64,000 nt of DNA, from contig CAKKTI010000002.1 of NCBI GenBank assembly GCA_920105805.1, forward strand, positions 213,017 through 277,016. Direction: 5' to 3'. This DNA comes from Condylostoma magnum (Eukaryota > Ciliophora > Heterotrichea > Heterotrichida > Condylostomatidae). The translations under genes were made by a program, and so were the position numbers. Below the pieces are notes generated by a model. That model was not told where the DNA came from. It did no database searches and worked only from the letters and a program-made list of their open reading frames with translations. This document shows positions 50,475 to 64,000 of this stretch, piece after piece. Within the stretch, counting starts at the first letter, position 1; each line of letters opens with the position of its first letter.

Positions 50475-52496
50475 CTAATTATCAATGGGATGTTTGTAGG
50501 TTTCTAGGGATAACTTTTGGATTCTTTAGTACCCGTATTCAATATTCTTCTATACTTTTAATTTGATATCTTCAAACCAGCTTACTAGTATATACAGGAA
50601 AACACAGTATGCCATAAAGCTTATTATAGACAGTATCATCCCGACGTAGAAAAATGTGCTTCCTTTGCGTATAAGAAACACACCGCAAGTGAGTATCTAG
50701 AACAAGAATATAGAGGTTAGCATACTAATTGCAACCAGTTAAGGAATTGACTACCCTGCTGTTTTCTTTACAGGACAATAGAAACAAAGTAAGTTGTACT
50801 TGCACACCCAGTATCTCAATGCCATAAACAGTGTTCCATATAGCAAAATTGATGGATATACTACTGAAAGTCCTAAAATCACAGTAAATGTAGTCAAAGT
50901 TACACTGTACTCATAGGTTCATCTAAACTCATATGTCTAATATGCCAAAATCCTTTCCCTTTCATTAATAGCATTCATCTACTTAATTTTAACTCTTATA
51001 AGCTTGAGCCATTGTATCAGATCAGCCCCGTTTTTCAAGAACATGATAGTCATTATATAGATAGTGAAAACTCTAGCAGAGTCTGCAACTCCATTTGTCA
51101 GTTATTATCTCCATCCATTCACATCTTTCTATGCTAGGTGCTATATTATAGCAATAGTACCAAATCCCAGCAAGGGAACAAAAAATACGTAAAATTTCAT
51201 CACAATGGTGTTTTTTATAATAGTTGACAATGTTTGACTCACTCTACTTATATGTTGCTCCTTGCTCACCAGCCAGTGGCTGACATGACGCACTATAATC
51301 GACTAGTATGTAAAAAGCATGAGAGCTGGTGCATACTCCTTAATCATTCCTTGCACAGAAGGTGAGAAATCTTGTGTCATTCATATTACAATAAAAGCCA
51401 TGAGGGCAGGGCTTACAAGGAAAAAGAAGAATACAACGAAGACCAGCTGTATTGCTATCCTTATAAATAACAGTCTCAAAGGTTTTCCCTTCATATTTTC
51501 TCATATTATCTCTTAGGGAGTTGTAGCTCTTGATAACTTTCAATTTTTAGAGTTAAGTTGATTAGTTCCTTTGAATTCCCTTATTAAGTTTTATGCATTT
51601 GCTGGAGAGTCGGATAGTATAAATCCTATTCCTGCTGTTTGTGCATCTCCAAGTTTGATTAGATCTTGGTACTTTTCCTCTAGCTCTGTGATCTGATCCT
51701 GGTAAAACTCCTCAGCTAGAAACTTTTTATAGAAAGCTCCTTTGCGGATTACCATTGGCTCTTTGTATGTCTACTCATATTCTTTCGCTCTTTCTAGTTA
51801 ATGATAAGCTTCGGCTAATTACTTCTGAACTATATAAGCCTCAGTGTAATTAGGCACAACGTATATTTCTAGTATTGTGTCCTTCCATTCACTCATAATC
51901 TCTCTTATCTGCTCTTCACAGTACTAGGGAGTCATTTCCCAAGGTATTTAGCTGATTTAGATAACAAAATTATCTAAGTTTAAGGTGACTTCTTCGTATT
52001 CATTACTTCGTTGTAAGACTTGTTTCAGGTAATAGTAGACAAATATGTATCCTAGTATTGAGAATCCTACCAAAAACATGACTGATGCTCATAGAACATC
52101 CCCTGATCCTAGAACATGAGCAATTCCTATTATATCCAACTGATATGTTACTGTATTCTCCCCTGTAGTGTAAACAGGAATTAATATTATAGCACTTGTA
52201 ATACACAATACACCAAAGAATATAGTTATTAGGTAGTGTAAGGACAGGAATATCTTTGCTTCCATTCCGCAGTACGATGAAATTTCTTACAGAGGCACAT
52301 TTCAAATCTTTTTGATTAGTTTTATTATAGGTGTTGTTGATTCAGAAAATACAGGAGTTTGGATTGGAATTTCACTTTTTATGTATATTGGCTTAGATCT
52401 ATATTGTCTGTAAATTAAGAATACTATAACTTCTATACTGAATAAGATAAAGCCAAAAGCTAAGGCAGTGCAAAACGCTGCTAAGGATGAATCCAT
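50475..52496 (-). CDS. OSCA/TMEM63 (CSC1) mechanosensitive channel
   Basis: 673 aa. The first helix is followed by FLIYRQYRSKPIY, then two more helices, a cytosolic RNA-recognition-like part (DNFVIQISQIPWEMTPQYC, MVIRKGAFYKKF, QTAGIGFILSDSPAN), and the hallmark PQEIIWENMKGKPLRLL leading into the pore-forming helices of the DUF221 region. This order is specific for CSC1/OSCA/TMEM63, Ca2+-permeable channels opened by membrane stretch or osmotic shock. TGA is Trp in KIWNVPL. It ends at TAG 50477, and the giant gene's ATG lies 11 bp further on the same strand. Start ATG 52496 gives a short extracellular N-terminus as usual. Confidence 0.93.
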
Positions 52497-52517
52497 TTTT
52501 ATATAAAACGAATAGTA

Positions 52518-53033
52518 TTAAAATTTAACTTGCTTATTTGGCCTTATAGGGTAACGATTTAAACGTTTAATAGGAATCTTGGAGAATACAGGATTCAATG
52601 GTTTTTGTAGTTAGAGATGCACTAAAGGAGTTATTTACATCAAATCTTTTTTCAGCTTCTTGTAGTTTGATTCATTAAGCTTTCTAGATGAATAAAGTAA
52701 GTACCGTTGATAAGCTTATTGGAGATATTGATTTGAAGATGGGAGATATACTAGACTTTACTTATTCTTTTAGGGGATTAGTTATGTTTCATATTATAAG
52801 TCAATATCCATAGGCTCTGTTTGTATGTTGTGTTGTTCATCTAAATCCATCAAAAAGTCATCAAATGATCTGTAGTTAGACTATTCGAAAATTCTAGAAT
52901 CATAATAGTCATTGCTGTGTTAAACAAAATTTCATTATTAAGGCCAGCTTTAATTAATTGGTATATATGGATTTGAAAAGTTCCATGAGTTGGCTTGATT
53001 CTGGAAATTGTACTGTAGTCCTTAAATACTCAT
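52518..53033 (-). CDS. Small unrecognised Gln/Asn/Tyr-rich protein
   Basis: 171 aa, not recognised. The N-terminal half is Gln/Asn/Ser-rich with an acidic patch (DDFLMDLDEQ, MDIDL); the C-terminal half is basic (YKKLKKDLMQ, KRLNRYPIRPNKQ). No membrane helix or known motif. The ATG 53033 and TAA 52520 give a coding-like stretch 21 bp upstream of the TMEM63 start and 209 bp from the divergent kinesin start. A nuclear or cortical small protein is possible, but nothing in the sequence says so. Confidence 0.55.
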
Positions 53034-53242
53034 TTTATTTATATTAGAGATAAAAATGTGATTGTATACTAAATTTTAAATGAAAGCATCTCAAATGCAA
53101 AAATATTACAAATTATTATCTCAATGCAATCATAAAACTAACTAAATAGCCTAAAATCAGTATATACTACATAATGCTAACAATAAAATGTATTAATCAT
53201 TAGAAAATTTGTTATATGTCATTAAGGAATTATTTTTAAATT

Positions 53243-54652
53243 ATGTCAAATACTTTTTCACGTAGTATCTAAAATAAAGAAAACCAAGTACAGAACGAAT
53301 AAAATAGTCTTAAAAGGCCTAGATCTATTAGTTAATCCCAACAAAGTATGAAAAGACAAAAAAGCACGCGTGGAGGGTGAAAAATGAGTGAATAGTTTTC
53401 TATTCCAATTAACTATGAATAATCTCCCCACAATGATTGTTGCTCAAGATGCATTTATAGCAAATCTCACTTAGATACATTACATTCTGAGGCTTTATCT
53501 TTACGTTAATTCAATATTGAATTGCAAAATTAGAACAGTAGTATAAAATAACAATAAGATTAAATACAATAAGAAAATGAGCAACTAAGACGACTGTTAA
53601 TGTATGAGTAATAAGCCAGAGGAATAATTCAAAACTAAGTTAACTAACTAAGAGGCAATTTCCACGTATTTTGTAGAGTCAGAGGTAAAAACTCAACTTC
53701 TTATGTAAACTACCCAGAATAAGACTTAAATACAGAAAAACTGACTTAACTAACTCTAAAGTAAGGAAACTGATCTCAAAACTACAATTTTTCCCAAGTC
53801 TTTACTCCTTACTCTCGGTAAGAAGACATATTTCAGCATATATCCCCTTACATCCAATGTGCTCTAAGTGGTGAGTATGTTTCTATTTTCTGCTATGGTT
53901 AAACTGGAAGTGGTAAAACATATACACTAGAGGGATAATTTAACGGAGATATAATACCAGCCTCTGGAGTACTTCCTAGATCCGGTTAACTAATTTTCCA
54001 AGAAATACAACGACTTTCTCTAACACAAACAATCTAAGTGTAAATATCATGCATAGAGATTTACCTAGAGAAAGTGTATGATCTAATCGGCAAAAAGCCA
54101 GTTAAATTAATGTCAAATTCCACAAAACACATAATAAAAGATCTGGTAAAGGTAAAAGTTGACTCAATGCAATAATTATTTGAAGTAATAAAGCAATCAT
54201 CCTAAAAGCGTCATGTATCATCAACTCATCATAATTCCTAATCTTCAAGAAGCCACTGTATATACTCGATTTACATTAACGGGGTTGGGACAAATGGTGA
54301 AACAGGCCAACTTAACATAATAGACCTGGCAGGCTCAGAAAGAGGAGACAAGTAAAGCTATGCTTCTAAGTCTTCTATGGAAATAAAGAACATGAAACAA
54401 ATACAAACCGAGGCCAAATTTATCAACACTAGTCTTTCCTCCCTTAAGCGCGTTATAAACTGCTTACTAGTCAACAAGTACCTAGGAAATCACTCAGTTC
54501 CTCCCTTCCGCGAATCAAATCTAACAAAAGTCCTCCAAGAATCTCTAAGCAATGCCCAGTCTAAGTTGATAATTTTCGTGAATATACAAGACGACAATTT
54601 CCAAGAAACTAAAGAATCCCTGAAATTTGGTACAGATGCACAGTTATGTTAG
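53243..54652 (+). CDS. Kinesin-14 family minus-end motor
   Basis: 469 aa. A short basic head (1-50) and a coiled coil (~85-145) precede LRGNFHVFCRVRG, the neck of C-terminal-motor kinesins, and the motor domain (~147-469). The P-loop GQTGSGKT is at 219-226 with Gln220 written TAA; switch I reads SSRSH and switch II NIIDLAGSER. Coiled coil first and motor last with the L-R-G-N-I/F neck is diagnostic for kinesin-14, which moves toward microtubule minus ends in spindles and cytoplasm. The stop TAG 54650-54652 directly follows the end of the motor fold, and Hsp10 starts 13 bp downstream. Confidence 0.95.
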
Positions 54653-54665
54653 CTTTAATATAAAA

Positions 54666-54959
54666 ATGGCCTTTAGAAGACTTCTACCACTATTAAACAG
54701 AGTTATGGTTCAACGAGTTGAAGTACCCACTCAGACCTCAGGAGGAATTATTCTCCCTGAAACTAAAAATAACGACGTTTAAGTGGCTAGTGTCATTGCT
54801 ACTGGCCCTGGGATCCAGGAAGACGGTAAATTTAGGGAGACCTTAGTGTAAGTAGGAGATAAGGTGCTATTGCCGAGCTATGGAGGTATGGAGATTGAAA
54901 TTGATGATGTGAAGTACAACATTTATAGAGATACCGAGATTGTTGGGAGGGTGGAGTAG
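54666..54959 (+). CDS. Mitochondrial-type Hsp10 / GroES co-chaperonin
   Basis: 97 aa, exactly GroES length. LLPLLNRVMVQRVEVP at the start, the mobile loop TSGGIILPE, GPGIQEDGKF, VGDKVLLPSYGGMEIEI and RDTEIVGRVE at the end are all standard. Hsp10 caps Hsp60 in mitochondria and needs no cleaved presequence, as here. The family C-terminus coincides with TAG 54957; in-frame TAG and TAA follow within 9 codons and a TGA 11 codons on. The gene sits 13 bp after kinesin-14 and 86 bp from the convergent PKG end. Confidence 0.97.
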
Positions 54960-55045
54960 GATTAGACTTTTCTAGAATAAAATTATTGATATATACAGTC
55001 TTTGTTTGTTAGTGGTAGGATTGAACAGATTTATTTAATTATTTA

Positions 55046-57721
<2,676 letters not shown>

Positions 57722-57731
57722 TTAATTAAAT
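57722..57731. promoter_or_regulatory. 10-bp gap between divergent start codons
   Basis: TTAATTAAAT is all that separates the ATG of PKG (57721-57719, minus) from the ATG of the coiled-coil gene (57732, plus). It is a second case like 11187-11195. Promoter elements must lie inside the opposite gene, or one start is further downstream. Confidence 0.5.
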
Positions 57732-58493
57732 ATGAGTAAAGCTCAGCCCCCTCCAAGAACTTTGAGACTTGGCAGCTAATCTTCTTCAAAGGAGTCCGAA
57801 TTAGCAAATGAATTGGTCAGATTGAATAGAGAAATGGGTAAGCTTAAGTATGATATGAGGGTGTAGGTTGAAGACAATAAAAAATTGAAAAAATAAAAGG
57901 CGGAGCTTTAGAAGACACTTCAGATCAAGTAAGAAATGCTTGACAGGGTTAGATAGGACAATGATGCTATGTCTGTCTCCCTTAGTAACGACCACTTTAA
58001 GTCAGTATATGCACTAGAAAAGTAAAACAAGGAATATAAAGAGTAAGCAGAAGTTTTGAAAGATTAAAATGAGGAGTTAAAGCAGATAAACTAATCTTTA
58101 AAGCAGTAAATTGATGAAATGCCTCCTATAAGCTAATATGACTAGTAGATTCAACAGTTGGTAGAATAAAACAAAGCTTTATTGGAATAAGTAAGTGATT
58201 AAACTAATAGCAATACAGAGGCCATACAAACCTCAAATTAGCTCTAATTACAAAACTGTTAACTAAGAGACTAGAACTTATATCTAGCCTAAGAAATAGA
58301 AAACATAAAAGCCCTTACACGAGTAACAAAATCCCACGCTGACAAAGCAGAAAGAGATGCAGAGGCATTTCGCAAAATCCTCCGTGAAATGGAACAAAGA
58401 CTCATAGAAGCAAATCAAGCCAAAGAACTAGCCGAAAGTGAAGCTAAACAGCTAAGAGAACGGCTGATTAAACTAACGCAATGTTTATCGTGA
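57732..58493 (+). CDS. Coiled-coil protein, unrecognised family
   Basis: 253 aa. A short Pro/Ser head (MSKAQPPPRTLRLG) is followed by nearly continuous heptads (~25-250) with KLKYDMRVQVEDNKKLKKQK, EEMPPISQYDQQIQQLVEQN and a final VTKSHADKAERDAEAFRKI. Gln is TAG/TAA in about half of cases. It ends at TGA 58491-58493 directly after the last helix. Such proteins are common in basal bodies and cortex of ciliates, but I cannot name a family. It is 25 bp upstream of XRN1 on the same strand. Confidence 0.7.
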
Positions 58494-58518
58494 TTTTTAA
58501 CTAATAATAAAAACTTAA

Positions 58519-61500
58519 ATGGGAATACCAAAGTTCTACAGGTGGTTATCTGAAAGATACCCGCTTATAAATTAGGAAGTTTCAGATTTTAACCTTCCAA
58601 AAACGGATAATCTGTATCTAGACATGAACGGAATTATACATACGTCTGCTCACAGTGGCTCATTAGGCTAGTTTATACCACATTTACAATCTGCTAAGAA
58701 ATGAGAGGATATATGGCCCAGAGTGTTTTAATATATAGAGATGTTGGTGCAAATTGTAAAGCCTTAAGGGTTGGTATATTTAGCCTTAGATGGAGTTGCA
58801 CCCAGGGCAAAAATGAATAACTAAAGAGAGAGAAGGTTCAAATTTATATACGAAAATGATTTGTTTAGAGAGTAATTGATTCAAAATGAAGAAGAAGTTA
58901 TTGATAATTGGTTTGATTCTAATTAAATCTCACCCGGAACCGAGTTTATGTAGGAACTTGATAGACAGTTGGATTATTTCGTGCATTGGAAGATGAATAC
59001 GGACAGCAACTGGTAGAATTTAACTGTTATACTGTCAGGAAGCTCAGTGCCTGGGGAAGGAGAGCACAAATTGATGTAATATATAAGAAACTATTAGGAA
59101 AATACTGATATAGTGCATTGCTTGTATGGATTAGATGCAGATTTGATTCTACTTAGTTTAATTACACATCAGCCCTATACATACATACTGAGAGAAAATG
59201 TTGAATTTGGGATTACAAAGTAGTTTCCTGACCGAAAATGCGTAGAAGATACTCCAAGATTTAAAGCCTTTTACCTTTCTTTATTAAAAGATTATTTTGA
59301 AAGAGATTTTGAGTAGTTGATGGATTAAATTAATATAGAAAAGTTAGTTGATGATATTGTAGTTATGATGCTTTTTATTGGTAATGACTTTATTCCAAGA
59401 TTGCCAGTGTTTGAGATCGGTGAAGGAGCACTGGATTATATGTTTGACTTATATAAGATGCATTGGGAGGACATTGGATATTTAAGTAATAATGGACAGC
59501 TTATATGGCCAAGTATAGGAAAATTTATAGAATTGCTGGTATATTATGAGCAAGGAACACTTAACAAGAGAACTCATTAGAAATTCAGTCGATCTGGAAT
59601 GACTCCATTAGAGCCTACAAGAAAAACTCCAAAATATACACATTTCAAAGTTCCAAAGACTGATGAGGAGTTAAATCCTTACCAATTAATACAAATAAAA
59701 GAAGTTTATTACAACTACGCATTTGAGTTTGACTATAAGTAAGATTAGTCATAAATTTCTAAGCTATCTCGTAGATTTTTAAAAGGAATGCAATGGGTTA
59801 TTGAGTACTATTATAAGGGATGCTAAGATTGGTAGTGGTTCTATCCTTATGACTATGCTCCGATGGTATCAGACATTTCATAGTTTGTAGATTTTGATGG
59901 TTTTGTATGCTAAACTAAATAAAGGGAGCATTTTTAGCCGTTTGAATAACTTTTAGGAGTTTTACCTCCTTATAGTATTATGAGAACATTGCCTTAGGAT
60001 TACTAAGATGTTATATAAAGGGAGGATTTAAGAGATTATTTCCCCTTGTAGCCTAAAATAGAATATGATATGATGTGCTCTAAAAAGGGATGGGAATCTC
60101 TCAAAATTGTAGTTCCCTTTGTGCCGTTTGAGAAACTAATTGAGCTTAGAGGCACTTTCTAGTAATACATACCCAATACTGTTACTGAGGATATAAAATA
60201 TACTTATCAAGGAAATCCTGTCTGTAGTAAATAGCCTACATTAGATGGTTTTCCTGTAATAGAAAGTAAAGTTCAAGAAGAGCTTTAAAGATATAAGACT
60301 GACTGTGTATTTGAGTGTTAATCTTTAACTTATGATCCCAATTCCAAGGATTTTCCTACTCTAAAGAACTATCCATTTAGAACAGTTTGAATTGATCATG
60401 GAATTAACATTTTTGGTACAATTTCTAATAAATCGTCTATTTGTCTGGAATTAGACTAGCAGAAAATGTCTGTATAGGAGGCTAACCAATTTATAGGATA
60501 ACTAATGTACAACGATCTTCCCTAAATGAGGGCTGCGTATATATACGCTGTCTCAGATTTAAACAACTTTATTCCCCAAGAACATAAGGAAGAATTTAAT
60601 TACTATTGCCCTTAATTAACTCCGCATATTTTAAAAGAACAACTTAAAGAGTCCTGTGGAATCATAATCACCCCTAAGCCTAATATATACCTTCATTTTT
60701 CTATTCTATAAACTTGCTATTTTGACCTAAACGGGGATATTTAATGCTTATGGCATAATGGCATTAACTTTTCATAATTAGAACTTATGCTTTGAAATAG
60801 ACCTATTAATCGACCAGTAATACCTGAGTTACACTATGATATGCAACAAAGGTTTCCTATAGGATGCTAGGTAGTATCAACTACTTAAAAGGAATACTCA
60901 GCCCTAGGAAATGTAATAGGATATAGAGGAAATTAGATATAAGTAAAATTATACTAGAAAATTGGAGAAGATCCTAAAATCAAAAGCTTACTCAAATCTA
61001 ATCTAAAGTCTTATACTCCAATAAGATAAGCCTGTGGTATTCTAAACGAGCCTGTGCGAGTATTACAAAGAATCTTAGGGAATATAAGAATAAGAGTACA
61101 ATAGTAAAGATAGACTTACTTTTATCAAATCGGGCTTTAATTAATGAACTACCAATAACAGCTATAAGCGCCTTAGTATACAAAGTATGATGAGTAAAGT
61201 CAGCAATGGCTATTAAGCAAAGATACTATAAGCATATTATAGCTCTACAAATAGAAATATACATAACTCTGGGCTAATATAAAGCAACATATGAACATGA
61301 AAATTCTAGAAACTGATCACTTAACTAATTATGCAGAAGACAGTGTCAAAGAGCTTAAAAAAATAGCCCTTTTTGTATAGAAACTTCCCAGTCAAGCTGC
61401 AAGGTGATCTAATTTTAACAGTGTTTGGGCAGAAACTAGAATCATTGATAACATTGCCGCATAAACTTGCAAAGTAAGCCCAAATGATACAAATCAAGTA

Positions 61501-62235
61501 ATTTACACTGATGCAAACCAAATCATTCCAATTAAAGGTCTCTGGGCTACTAACTCAATTGAAAAGGAATTCTAATTAGGTGACAGGGTTATGAATATTT
61601 GTCCTAATTATATATTTGCTATCCCTGTAGGGTACTATGGAGTTATAATAGCAATTTTTGACTATTTTGTAGAAGTTTTATTTGATAAGGTTATACTCGG
61701 AGCAGGGGGAGCTAAAAGGAAAGCAGTTTTACCTAATTATAATTTACTTAATATATCCAAAAAGGAAGTTAAACCACTTATGAGGTAGGAGTAGAATGTC
61801 TAGCCTGGTACAAAAATTAATATTGAGGATCTTTTTAATGCACCAAGGGAAATTCCTATGACTTAGCCTATCGATTTTAATCCGCAAGTTTAAGCTTTTA
61901 TTCCTTCTAGCATTCAGAATTTCAAGGAACCGTTTGTTTTTGATGCTAATGAAGTAGTTCAACCTGAGCCTAGTGAATTACCAATGCCATCAATTTAGTT
62001 AATTAAGTAGGTATTAAACATCATAAACTATTACAATTATAACTTTCGATGGCCAAAGTGTCTAAGTTCCATACGAGATAACAAAATTCAGCTGACAAGG
62101 ATCTTCTAGACAGACATGGTAAGAAAATCTTAGAGTACTGTGGACACTACAAATACGAACTTCGAGAGGAAATATAAAAGGGTGTATGAAGTTATTCGGA
62201 ATTCATATGATCTTGATTATATAGGGAAATTATAG
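58519..62235 (+). CDS. XRN1: 5'-3' exoribonuclease XRN1
   Basis: 1,238 aa. The start [17 protein letters not shown] is the invariant Xrn N-terminus. Catalytic blocks follow: [39 protein letters not shown] (175-186), [11 protein letters not shown] and [11 protein letters not shown]. The second half contains the Xrn1-specific beta domains, including an SH3-like module at ~1013-1080 ([11 protein letters not shown]...[16 protein letters not shown]). XRN1 degrades decapped mRNA 5'-3' in the cytoplasm. The C-terminal ~60 residues are uncertain: a 15-nt GTA...TAG stretch at 62119-62133 may be an intron, and an alternative frame opens at ATG 62049. TAG 62233 is the assumed stop. TGA is Trp in several places (KKWEDIW, CLWHNG is TGG). 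Confidence 0.93.
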
Positions 62236-62350
62236 GTGTGTTATATATAAAGTTATGTTAAATATAAAAAATCTTTATATAATTATCCTTTCTTATAAAA
62301 TTTATTCCAAAACTAATATATCCAATTACTTATGTATTTAACAATAAATA

Positions 62351-64000
62351 ATGGCGGGATTGATATATTAATTAGATCAAGATACTATTGGTAAAATAGC
62401 AGCTGGAGAATCCATAACTCATCCAAGCTCAGCAATAAAAGAAATGCTTGAAAACAGTTTAGACGCTAACAGTACTCAAATAACAGTTAAAATAAAGAGA
62501 GGAGGAATGAATTAGATTGAAATATAAGACAACGGTGAAGGAATTCAACCCGATGACTTTTAAATATTATGCCGAAGATTTACAACTTCAAAAATTACAA
62601 AATATGAGGATTTACAGTAACTAGTAACTTTTGGTTTTAGAGGAGAAGCTTTAAGCTCTATTTCTTAAATAGCCGATGTAACTGTAGTTAGTAGAAGATA
62701 GGAGCTGCAACTAGCCTATTAAGCTAACTTTAAAAACTCAGAAATGATAGGATAACCTCAACCATGCGCTAGAGACAAAGGTACTTGTATTACTGTTGAT
62801 AGACTATTCGCTGCAAATTAAACTAGACTTAATGCCTTCTCTAACTATGGACAATCTGCTAATAAGTGCTTGAATGTATTGCAATTATATGCTATTCATA
62901 ATAACTCAATTAGATTTAAGTTTATTAAAGATAATGATACTCTGTTTGACTCTAATGGAAGTTTAGAAAAGGTGTAGTTAATTTAAAATATATTCAGAAT
63001 GAGTAATTTGAATTAACATACAGTTGTTTTAGAGTAAAAGTAAGTACTGAATATGACTTACTAAGGAATAATATCAACTCCAGAATTTAAATACAGAAAA
63101 TCTGTTTTGATACTGTTTGTAAACAATAGGCTGGTTTAATCACCCGATATAACTAAATAAATAGAAGGTGTGTATAAAACCTATCTGATAAAAGATCAGA
63201 AATGATTAGTATATCTATCGATAACTGTTCCTCCTTAGTTTATAGATGTAAATGTACATCCTTCTAAACAATAAGTAAAATTTCTAAATGATATTGAACT
63301 GTATGCTGATTTAACCTCAGAGATACAAAAAATACTATAATCTAATACAGTTTCAACTAATTTCACTACAAGAGTAATAGTGCCACAGAGAAATATAACC
63401 TAGCCAATTGCAACATAAGTTAGAGTAGACAATACCCAGTAAACACTAGCCTTCTCACTTAATAAACCACAAGTCACTTAGAATAAGCAGTGTGAAGAAA
63501 ACCTAGAAAGTGTAGCTCAGTTGTAAACTGCTATAAAATCAGGTCAAAGTCAACAAATATTTGATTAGTTTGTGTATGTAGGAGCTATAGACAAAGATAA
63601 CGTTATAATACAACATGAGACCTCTTTGTATCTAATTCTTGCTCCGTTGATATTAGAAGAAGCTTGTTATTAGTTCATTTTAAAGAATTTCGGAAGTTTA
63701 GGAAATTATGATATTGAAGATAGTAATTTAGAAGTTTCTAAGCTATTATCAATAGCATTAGATAGTCAATAAAATGATTTAGGTGAATTGACAGAGATTA
63801 TTATATCTAAATCAGACTTACTGTATGAGTATTATAGTCTAAAAATAGAAAACGGTATAATTACTCAATTACCTATTATACTTGATAATTATATTCAACC
63901 ATTTTAACAAGAACTGCCTAATTTTCTACTAAATCTTGCTACAAATGTGGACTGAAAGAAGGAAAAATAATGTTTAGATAAAATTACAAGGTTATTTTCA
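62351..64000 (+). CDS. MLH1: DNA mismatch repair protein MLH1, N-terminal part (runs off the right edge)
   Basis: 550 codons are visible. The GHKL ATPase is intact: KIAAGES (15-21), E34-N35-S-L-D-A-N for catalysis and ATP binding, DNGEGI at 60-65, and TFGFRGEALSSIS near 95. The transducer domain has VLILFVNNRLVQ and VDVNVHPSKQ. After a Gln/Thr-rich linker (~345-395) the C-terminal dimerisation domain begins (IFDQFVYVGAIDKDN...). MLH1 pairs with PMS1 or MLH3 in mismatch repair and meiotic crossing-over. The choice of MLH1 over PMS2 rests on this C-terminal start and on the sequence near KEMLENSLDAN. The end lies outside the window. Confidence 0.93.

Noticed and set aside
62049-62220. A small separate gene starting [10 protein letters not shown] after XRN1
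   Set aside because: The XRN1 frame continues with protein-like sequence to TAG 62233. The alternative has no homology I know, though a candidate 15-nt intron there keeps the question open.

Overview
The window reads as macronuclear DNA of a heterotrich ciliate that uses a Condylostoma-type genetic code. TAA and TAG are read as Gln inside genes and TGA as Trp (for example the kinase motif D-M-[TGA]-S-L-G-C at 7660-7680 and the SH3 motif G-[TGA]-W at 21223-21231). All three codons also end proteins at their natural C-termini: Hsp10 at 54957 TAG, the cGMP-dependent kinase right after its W-D-F-E-F tail at 55046 TAG, 14-3-3 at 33158 TAG, FAM135 at 12885 TAA, and the C2 protein at 36040 TGA. Two 15-nt introns (GTA...TAG), one in a CDKL kinase and one in ribosomal protein eL14, fit the heterotrich pattern. 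Standard-code ORFs are therefore fragments or shadows. Coordinates below were read by hand with TAA/TAG=Q and TGA=W.

Layout. 1-265 is the start of a C2H2 zinc-finger gene on the minus strand, followed by 1.7 kb without a recognisable gene. 2.0-6.8 kb: CDKL5-like kinase, eL14, a DUF4200 (CCDC42/CFAP73) coiled coil and a TMUB-like membrane protein. 6.9-15 kb: DYRK kinase, an STPGR protein, a bacterial-type S11 D-Ala-D-Ala carboxypeptidase homologue, a Vti1-like SNARE, a reticulon-like hairpin, a cyclic-nucleotide-binding protein and a FAM135 lipase. 15-20.3 kb: two deubiquitinase relatives in tandem, one that has lost its catalytic residues (USP25/28 type) and one that keeps Cys and His (USP53/54 type with a zinc-finger tail). 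20.3-30.7 kb: SH3 protein, COPI-associated protein, SMP-30-like protein, cation channel, EF-hand protein and a 1,426-aa TmcB/PAS membrane protein. 31-36 kb: SF-assemblin, 14-3-3 and two proteins I do not recognise. 36-53 kb: a C2 protein, one giant open frame (3,985 codons before the stop; EF-hands, a 20-copy 24-bp repeat, WD40, degenerate kinase, HEAT) and an OSCA/TMEM63 channel. 53-64 kb: kinesin-14, Hsp10, myristoylatable PKG, a coiled coil, XRN1 and the start of MLH1.

The genes are packed very tightly. Convergent stop codons overlap inside one TTAA (12030-12033) or abut (33157/33158), same-strand genes are 5-16 bp apart, and two divergent pairs have start codons only 9 and 10 bp apart. 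Cilium and cytoskeleton genes (DUF4200, STPGR, CDKL, SF-assemblin, kinesin-14) and Ca2+/cyclic-nucleotide signalling genes (channel, EF-hand proteins, PKG, TMEM63) are frequent, but I see no operon logic; their proximity looks like ordinary eukaryotic gene order in a compact genome. Because coding stops are allowed, a same-frame neighbour cannot be separated by ORF analysis alone. Boundaries at 25658-25689 and 38472-38506 rest on local stop clustering and start codons.
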